Shown here in pieces: positions 58,896 through 64,000 of a DNA stretch of 64,000 nt (position 1 is its first letter; each line of letters opens with the position of its first letter). Made by a program: the position numbers and the translations under genes. The notes under the pieces are model-generated. The model saw only the letters and a list, made by a program, of their open reading frames with translations, searched no databases and had not been told where the DNA came from. The DNA is from JAIQFR01 sp041494445 (GTDB lineage Bacteria > Acidobacteriota > Polarisedimenticolia > Polarisedimenticolales > JAIQFR01): assembly GCA_041494445.1 (NCBI GenBank), contig JBGQAU010000001.1:1-64000 (forward strand), written 5' to 3'.

Positions 58896-59447
58896 TCACT
58901 CCACCAGCAGGATCGCGTAACGGTTCATCGGCTGGGACGGATCGGTCAGCACGTCGAGCGGATACCCGACGGCGTGGGCGGTCGAGAAGAGGTCCACCGC
59001 CAGCCCCTCGGGCGTGGGGCGGGCCGAGCCCGGCAGGCGGCAATCGCCCGGCCGCCCGACGCACTCCTCGCAGTGAGGGCAGCTGCCCATGAGGAGCATG
59101 AACGCCTTGCGATGACCGGAGAGGAACACCGCCCGCTCGAGCGCGAGGAGCTCCGCGTTGAGAGGCCGCGACCACCGCTTGCGTTCTTCCTCGTCCGGGG
59201 CGGCCTTCACGAAGCGGAAGATCGCCGCTTCCGCGTACTCGCGAATGAAGCGCTCGCACTCGGCGACGGACGGGTTATTGGGAGGGCACGCCACGTTGGT
59301 GCCGTACTCGGGGCATCCGTACTGGCACTTCATGCGGACCCAGTGGGCCACCACGATGTCGGCCGCGCGAAGCCAGCGGAAGTCCTCGAAGCCGTGTTCT
59401 CGAAAGAGCCTTTCTAGAGGCTCCCGATTCGTCGTGGCGACTTGCAT
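58896..59447 (-). CDS. DUF2284 predicted metal-binding protein
   Basis: A 183-residue protein with many Cys. KCQYGCPEYGTNVACPPNNP near residue 40 and CPHCEECVGRPGDCRLP near 125 form the two halves expected to hold an Fe-S cluster or zinc, characteristic of DUF2284. Members are often found in anaerobes or near radical-SAM or corrinoid pathways; the function is unknown. ATG 59447 follows GGGAGAGCGAGA; an upstream ATG lacks a ribosome binding site. It is in line with the DUF6599-like gene, 39 bp upstream on the same strand. Confidence 0.85.
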   Translation of the reverse strand: MQVATTNREPLERLFREHGFEDFRWLRAADIVVAHWVRMKCQYGCPEYGTNVACPPNNPSVAECERFIREYAEAAIFRFVKAAPDEEERKRWSRPLNAELLALERAVFLSGHRKAFMLLMGSCPHCEECVGRPGDCRLPGSARPTPEGLAVDLFSTAHAVGYPLDVLTDPSQPMNRYAILLVE

Positions 59448-59486
59448 TCTCGCTCTCCCTGCGCGCTCGCGGCGCGGCATGGAACG

Positions 59487-60359
59487 CTAGAGAGCCGGCT
59501 TCGCCACGAGGTCCAGCTCGACCGTCAGCCTCGCGCCCTCGCGGGAAACCGAGCCGAACTTCCCGGCGCGATCCTGGAACACGAGGCGTCCGTCGCCCGT
59601 CGAGAGCACCTTGAGGAGCGGGTCGAGCCCCCCGCGGACGTGGGCCAGCGCCCCCGCGGCGGCCTCCGGCGACGGGTAGTCGGCGATCAAGAGCGTACGC
59701 GTGCCGGATCCCGTCTGCCGGTACTCGCCGGCGACCGCCGTGACCCTGCCGCCGAGGAGCAGGAGGTCCCCCTCGCCGAGCGCCCCGGCGACGGCCTGGA
59801 GGCCGTACCGGCCGCGGACGAGCCGCACCGACGAGGTAACCAGACCCTCCTTCGGGAGCAGCGCCATCGCGGCGGGCGGCTCCGCGGTCGGGATCCGCGA
59901 GGCCACGAACCGCCCGAACTCGAGAAGGGCCGGCGAGACCTCCGGCGTCCCGGCGTCGTTGTTGACGAGCACGTAGTAGCGCCCCTTCACGAACGCGAGC
60001 TGATATCGGCCATAAGTGTGCCGCTCCGAGAAGCCGGAGGCCGGGGTCTCCTTACCGCACTTCGAGAGGTAGATCCCCCAGGCCGCGACCGGGTCGTCCA
60101 TCCGGTAGACCTCGAGGACGATCTCCACCTCGCCGCGATGGAAACGTGCCAGGGTCAGCGCATCGAACCCCAGCTCCAGGAAGAGCTCGGCGCCGCCGTC
60201 GATGTGGCCGTAGAGCTCGGCGCCTTTGAAGGCCCGCGGGGCCTCGACCCGGCTGAAGCCGGTGAGAAAACCGTCCGGAGGAACGAGCGCGGGGTCGCCG
60301 TCGGCGCGCGCTGCGGCGGCCGCCAGGAGGAGGAACGCCGCCGCCAGCGCGCGCCTCAC
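59487..60359 (-). CDS. Exported protein of unknown function (DUF6599-like)
   Basis: A 290-residue protein with an Ala/Leu-rich signal peptide ending AAARA. Features: GAELYGHIDGGAELFLELGF, VEIVLEVYRMDDPVAAWGIY, GRYYVLVNNDAG and LLIADYPSPEAAAGAL, a pattern I associate with a family of exported proteins labelled DUF6599, often beside DUF362 genes; no activity is known. Start is GTG 60359, inside GTGA overlapping the stop of the upstream DUF362 gene, so translation is coupled. Confidence 0.72.
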   Translation of the reverse strand: MRRALAAAFLLLAAAAARADGDPALVPPDGFLTGFSRVEAPRAFKGAELYGHIDGGAELFLELGFDALTLARFHRGEVEIVLEVYRMDDPVAAWGIYLSKCGKETPASGFSERHTYGRYQLAFVKGRYYVLVNNDAGTPEVSPALLEFGRFVASRIPTAEPPAAMALLPKEGLVTSSVRLVRGRYGLQAVAGALGEGDLLLLGGRVTAVAGEYRQTGSGTRTLLIADYPSPEAAAGALAHVRGGLDPLLKVLSTGDGRLVFQDRAGKFGSVSREGARLTVELDLVAKPAL

Positions 60360-61588
60360 GCTTCGATCCGGACGAGGCGGATCTTCGTGGGATCGCCCAC
60401 CCCGAGGCCGAGCTTCTCCGCCTGGGCGAAGTAATCCGTGTAGCGCGGGTGGTCGACGACCTTGATCTCCATCGCCCGCCGCTTTTCGGTGATCTGGTCG
60501 TGGCCGACCCGGTCGACGGCGAAGGGGTCCGTCGCGAAGTACAGCGAGCGGAGCGGGTAGACGAACTTCTCGTTGAACATCGGGCCGTCGTCGTACTGCG
60601 CGCGGATCCCGTCGATCACGTTCAGCACCAGCTTGTCCCGCACGGCCGGCGCCGCCAGGACCTCGGTGCAGACCCTGAACCCAAGCGGCGCGTGGAGCCG
60701 GCCGGTGTTGCAGATCGCGCCGTACCCCAGGTTCTTCGTGGCCATTGAGATCCCGGGCCCGGCGTTCTTGAACACGGCGACGTTGACGATCTTGGTCAGC
60801 CGCTCGGTGACCAGCTTCCCGAAATAGGAGAATTCGTCGTTGAACACGTGCTGGTTGAGATAGAACTCGTCGTCCTTGTAACCCGGGACCCCCTTCCCGA
60901 CCACCCCTTTCGCGAAGTAGCGGGCGCTGCGATCGAAATTCCCGGCGCTGACGTGGTCCCCCTTCGCGTCGCGGAAGCTCTTTCCCTCGTCCACCATCGT
61001 CTGGAGCGATTCGATCCTCACGCCCGGGAAACGCTCGGCGGTGAACCCGGCTTGCTTGAGCATGTCGTCGAACCGGTCCCAGATCACGATGTTCCCGCGG
61101 GGGATCCCGTTCTTCTCGAGCCAGGCGATCAGCGCCGCCACGACCTCGGGCTTGCTGCACATGAGCGGGGGGCCGACCGGATTGACCTTGATCCCGACCA
61201 CGTCGCTGCGGTCGAAGAGCATCCGGAAGCTCTTCTTCATCCCCTTTCCCGTGAGGGTCGTGATCCCCTTATCGACCATCTCCGCGACGACCTTCGCGTC
61301 CACCTTGTCGTCCTTGAGGCAGCGCGCGTCGGTCACCTGGACCACGCGCCCGGGGAATGGGCCGGGGATCGCGTGGGGCCCCTTCGGAACCTTCATGAAA
61401 TCCGCGAGGTTCGTCTCGACGTCGGCGGCAGGCTTGGGCGGGGGCGCTCCTTCCTCCGCGTGGAGCGCGGGGATGCCCAGGACCGCCCCGCCGGCGGCGA
61501 CCGCGGACGCGGTGCCCAACGCCTTGAGGAAGTCGCGGCGGTCCACGCCGAGGACGGGTTTCATCGACGTGTAGCGATTGCGCCTCAT
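60356..61588 (-). CDS. Tat-exported DUF362 domain protein
   Basis: A 410-residue protein. The N-terminus carries a twin-arginine signal in VDRRDFLKALGTASAVAAGG with cleavage near HAEE, so it is exported folded, probably with a cofactor. The DUF362 part includes DRSDVVGIKVNPVGP, the conserved NIVIWDRFDD, TKIVNVAVFKNAGPGISMATKN, and a late YFATDPFAVDRVGHD. No ferredoxin-type CX2CX2C cluster is present, in contrast to some DUF362 proteins. Role unknown. GGGAGGG precedes ATG 61588. Coupled to the DUF6599-like gene. Confidence 0.85.
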   Translation of the reverse strand: MRRNRYTSMKPVLGVDRRDFLKALGTASAVAAGGAVLGIPALHAEEGAPPPKPAADVETNLADFMKVPKGPHAIPGPFPGRVVQVTDARCLKDDKVDAKVVAEMVDKGITTLTGKGMKKSFRMLFDRSDVVGIKVNPVGPPLMCSKPEVVAALIAWLEKNGIPRGNIVIWDRFDDMLKQAGFTAERFPGVRIESLQTMVDEGKSFRDAKGDHVSAGNFDRSARYFAKGVVGKGVPGYKDDEFYLNQHVFNDEFSYFGKLVTERLTKIVNVAVFKNAGPGISMATKNLGYGAICNTGRLHAPLGFRVCTEVLAAPAVRDKLVLNVIDGIRAQYDDGPMFNEKFVYPLRSLYFATDPFAVDRVGHDQITEKRRAMEIKVVDHPRYTDYFAQAEKLGLGVGDPTKIRLVRIEA

Positions 61589-61623
61589 CGGATTGCCCTC
61601 CCGCCTCGTTGTACGGGGCCGGC

Positions 61624-63156
61624 CTACCACGAGTTCTGGAGCGGCCCGATCTCTCTCTCGACGGCGTCCAGCACCTCGCAACGCTCGACCGCCGCCTTCA
61701 TCGCGTTGTGGTCCGGGAACAGCGGCCGGTCCACGTCGAGGTGCGCCACCACCTTGCGGATCGCGGCGTGCGCGGCGCGCGTGCCGGCGCCGGGCGTGAA
61801 CTCCCGGAAGTCGAGCCCCTGCGCGGCGGCGATCATCTCGATGGCAAGCACCCCCCGGGCGTTGTCCAGGATCTGCTTCGTCTTGAGCGCCCCGTTCATC
61901 CCCATGCTCACGAAGTCCTCCTGGTCCGCCGCGGCCGGGATGGACTGGATGAAGGACGGCATGCTCAGGATCCGCTGCTCGACGATCAGCATGTCCGCGG
62001 TGTACTGGCTCAGCATCAGGCCCGAGAACATGCCGGCTCCCTTGGTCAGGAAGGCGGGCAGCCCGACGGAGAGCGCTGGGTTCGTCAGCCGGTTGAGCCG
62101 GCGCTCGGAGAGGACCGACACCATGGTGATCCCGGCGCCGACCATGTCGAGGGGCATGCTCACCGGGGTTCCCTGGAAATTCGCCCCGGTCAGCACCCGA
62201 TTCTCCTCCTGGATGAAGATCGGGTTGTCGGCGACCGCGTTCAGCTCGATCTCGAACTGCTTCCTCGCGTACGCCATCAGGTCGCGGAGCGCGCCGATCA
62301 CCTGCGGGGTCGAGCGCATCGAGTACGCGTCCTGCACCTTGACCTTGAGCTTCCCGGTAATGAGGTCGGAGCCGGTCATCACCTTCCGGAGGTTCGAGGC
62401 GCAGGTGACCGCCCCCTTGAACCCGCGCAGCTCGTGGAGCTTGGCGTCGTACGGCTTCATGTTCGCCAGCAGCGCCTCGAGGGTCATGGAGGCGGTGATC
62501 TCCGCCTGCTGGATCCAGCGCTCCGTGTCGTAGAGCAGAAGGGAGCCGATGGCGGTGATCAGGTTGGAGCCGTTGATCGCCGCAAGCCCGTCCCGGGCCT
62601 GGAGACCGGGGATAGGGATCCCCGCCTTTTCCATCGCCGCGCGGGTCGGCATCCTTTCGCCCCGGTAGAAGCTCTCTCCCTCGCCCATCAGGGACAGGGC
62701 CATCTGGCTCATCGGCGCCAGGTCGCCGCAGGCCCCGACGCTCCCCTTCTCGCACACCACGGGGGTGACCCCGCGGTTCAGCATCTCGACGTACGTCCCT
62801 GTGATCTCCGGACGGCAGCCGGAATAGCCGTTCGCATGGACGTTGATCCGGCTGAGCATCGCGGCGCGGGCGTGCTCCACCGGGATCGGATCGCCGATGC
62901 CCGCGGCGTGGTTGTAGATCAGGTAGCGCTGGAACTGCTGCACCTGCTCGTCGTTGAGCACCACCTCGGAGAACTCGCCGATCCCCGTGTTGACGCCGTA
63001 CATGATCTCGCGGGCCTCGATCTTCTTCTGGAGCATCCCACGGCATTTCTTGATCTTCTCGAGGGACTCGGGCGCCAGCGCCACTTTCTCTCCGTGGCGC
63101 GCCACCTTCACCACATCCTCGATGCTCAGGCTCTTTCCGTCGATCATCACGGGCAT
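61624..63156 (-). CDS. hutH: Histidine ammonia-lyase family protein with Ala-Cys-Gly MIO triad
   Basis: A 510-residue aromatic amino acid lyase. Residues align with Pseudomonas HutH numbering: Tyr53 (REIMYGVNTGIG), His83 (YNHAAGIG, the selectivity position favouring histidine) and the cofactor triad at 142-144. The triad reads Ala-Cys-Gly (GSVGACGDLAPM) where almost all family members have Ala-Ser-Gly. A Ser143Cys mutant of HutH is known to remain active, so MIO formation is plausible. Other motifs are ADNPIFIQEENRVLTGANFQG and AADQEDFVSMG. It would produce urocanate, but no other hut gene lies near. GGGAGAGACAACCC precedes the ATG; it sits 35 bp upstream of the DUF362 gene in the same direction. 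Confidence 0.88.
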   Translation of the reverse strand: MPVMIDGKSLSIEDVVKVARHGEKVALAPESLEKIKKCRGMLQKKIEAREIMYGVNTGIGEFSEVVLNDEQVQQFQRYLIYNHAAGIGDPIPVEHARAAMLSRINVHANGYSGCRPEITGTYVEMLNRGVTPVVCEKGSVGACGDLAPMSQMALSLMGEGESFYRGERMPTRAAMEKAGIPIPGLQARDGLAAINGSNLITAIGSLLLYDTERWIQQAEITASMTLEALLANMKPYDAKLHELRGFKGAVTCASNLRKVMTGSDLITGKLKVKVQDAYSMRSTPQVIGALRDLMAYARKQFEIELNAVADNPIFIQEENRVLTGANFQGTPVSMPLDMVGAGITMVSVLSERRLNRLTNPALSVGLPAFLTKGAGMFSGLMLSQYTADMLIVEQRILSMPSFIQSIPAAADQEDFVSMGMNGALKTKQILDNARGVLAIEMIAAAQGLDFREFTPGAGTRAAHAAIRKVVAHLDVDRPLFPDHNAMKAAVERCEVLDAVEREIGPLQNSW

Positions 63157-63521
63157 GGGTTGTCTCTCCCAGGAACGAACGCTCGCGCGATCGGTATCGC
63201 GGCCGGAAAATTGGGGAACAGGGTACTACAAGCGGAACGACCTTTCCGCCCCGCGTGCAGCGTGGCACGCGCGCACGACGATCCGCTCCCTCCGGGCTCA
63301 CGCGAGCATCCGGGGGACGGCCCCCGGACCCCCGTGGCCACCCGTTGCAACGGCGGCAAACCGCCGTCGCAACGGGCGGCTACTTCAAGAAGACCCGGAT
63401 CCATCACCCGACTCCCGCCAATGCTCTCAAGAAGGACCCGCGCGAAGGATGCGTCGGTCCCCCGACGCATCCGTAGCGCGGGGGCGGGGGTCCGGGGGAG
63501 ACCCCCGGATGCCGGCCCAGT
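63157..63521. repeat. Intergenic spacer rich in nested inverted repeats
   Basis: No gene. Four hairpins: ATCCGGGGG-ACGG-CCCCCGGAC (near 63309-63330); CCCGTTGCAACGGCGG (63341-63356) with CCGCCGTCGCAACGGG (63361-63376), one mismatch; GGATGCGTCGG (63447-63457) with CCGACGCATCC (63462-63472), perfect; and GTCCGGGGG-AGA-CCCCCGGAT (near 63490-63510). The first and last are inverted copies of each other, so the whole block of about 200 bp is bounded by inverted repeats, like a REP/BIME or small non-autonomous element. Confidence 0.6.
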
Positions 63522-64000
63522 TCAGGGGTGCGGGGAGTTCCGGAGCGCCTCCTCGACCTCCTTGAGCTCCCTGGCACTGCCCGCGCGCCGGGGATCGAGA
63601 CGGAGGGCCTCGCGGAACGAGGCCTCGGCCGCGGGGAGGTCGCCGACCCTCCGGTACAGCAGGCCCAGGACGTGGCGGATGTCCGGCCGGCCGGGGGCGA
63701 AGTCGGTCGCGCGGCGGTAGAAGTCGATCGCCTCCCGGTCGCGCCCCTGCCGGGCAAGGACCTTGCCCAGCTCGACGTGGACCTCGACGTGGCCGGGATC
63801 CTGCCGCAGAGCCTCCCTCAGCTCATCCTCCGCCGCGCCGAGATCGCCCTCTTTCGCCAGCAGGACCCCGATGTTGAAGTGGGCGACCGACGAGCTTTCG
63901 GGCACCGCGGGCAGTCCTACCGCGGAGGCGACCCGGTACGCCCAGTGGTTGGCCGGTGCCCGGACCGGGAGATTGACGAGCGCGAGCGCCGCGGCGGCGA
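63522..64000 (-). CDS. TPR-repeat protein, C-terminal part (5' end outside window)
   Basis: The frame is open to the window edge, so the start is not seen; an internal GTG at 63905 is probably not the start, since in-frame coding continues upstream (LPVRAPANHWAYRVASAVGL). Visible are three TPR units: AHFNIGVLLAKEGDLGAAED, VELGKVLARQGRDREAIDFY and IRHVLGLLYRRVGDLPAAEAS. They serve as a protein-interaction scaffold; nothing more specific can be said. It ends shortly before the repeat-rich spacer. Confidence 0.82.
   Translation of the reverse strand, partial: AAAALALVNLPVRAPANHWAYRVASAVGLPAVPESSSVAHFNIGVLLAKEGDLGAAEDELREALRQDPGHVEVHVELGKVLARQGRDREAIDFYRRATDFAPGRPDIRHVLGLLYRRVGDLPAAEASFREALRLDPRRAGSARELKEVEEALRNSPHP

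Overview
This is a 64 kb stretch of a very GC-rich bacterial chromosome. It has dense coding on both strands, long antisense shadow ORFs, ATG/GTG starts with GGAGG-type ribosome binding sites, and no tRNA, rRNA, CRISPR or phage genes that I can see. The gene set fits a Gram-negative heterotroph that lives on peptides and amino acids: three glutamate dehydrogenases, KorAB 2-oxoacid:ferredoxin oxidoreductase, an OPT peptide transporter, several secreted peptidases and acylases, gamma-glutamyltransferase and a histidine ammonia-lyase. By gene content and style it resembles Acidobacteriota (Thermoanaerobaculia-like) or a neighbouring lineage; this placement is inference and low confidence.

Layout. 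2-928: 3' part of an NADP-type glutamate dehydrogenase, with a strong terminator. 1414-7027: an accessory island of seven short modules, all on the + strand, each ending in an attC-like recombination site. For the first four modules the 7-base core at the 5' end is the exact reverse complement of the 7-base box that opens the attC at the module's own 3' end, which is the signature of integron gene cassettes. No integron integrase lies in the window, so this is best described as a CALIN (attC cluster lacking an integrase). Cargo: a lipoprotein-like unknown, an Mrr-like nuclease, a HigBA/RelE-type toxin-antitoxin pair, a small exported protein, a GIY-YIG/DUF4357 protein, an isoprenylcysteine-methyltransferase-like membrane protein and a class I methyltransferase.

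7082-23200: serine hydrolase, then three paralogues of an unusual family built on the PEP-synthase/PPDK N-terminal ATP-grasp domain, each with different extra domains (two receiver-like domains; none; GAF plus nucleotidyltransferase). One pair sits in an operon behind a glutamate dehydrogenase. Around them are a metallophosphoesterase, an ArnT-like glycosyltransferase, a hotdog-FAH fusion and a NUDIX hydrolase. 23300-35213: ferredoxin-like protein, GDPD, MutY, M24 peptidase, Rrf2 regulator, Dus, enoyl-CoA hydratase, hybrid histidine kinase coupled to an oligopeptide-binding lipoprotein, and a radical SAM protein with an atypical cysteine spacing. 35264-45279: RNase E/G with a long leader and Arg-rich tail, DUF1028 protein, penicillin acylase, SirB1-like protein, KorAB. 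45312-50174: a four-gene ECF sigma / anti-sigma-like / TonB_C operon, divergent from a secreted protein with twelve GNDxY repeats. 50184-64000: M28 peptidase, third glutamate dehydrogenase, trypsin-like protease, OPT transporter, GGT, DUF4160/DUF2442 pair, DUF2284 protein, DUF362 Tat protein, histidine ammonia-lyase with Cys in its MIO triad, a palindrome-rich spacer and a TPR protein cut by the window edge.

Four genes have a -10 hexamer ending only 5-6 nt before the ATG, which points to leaderless transcripts as a recurrent mode in this genome.
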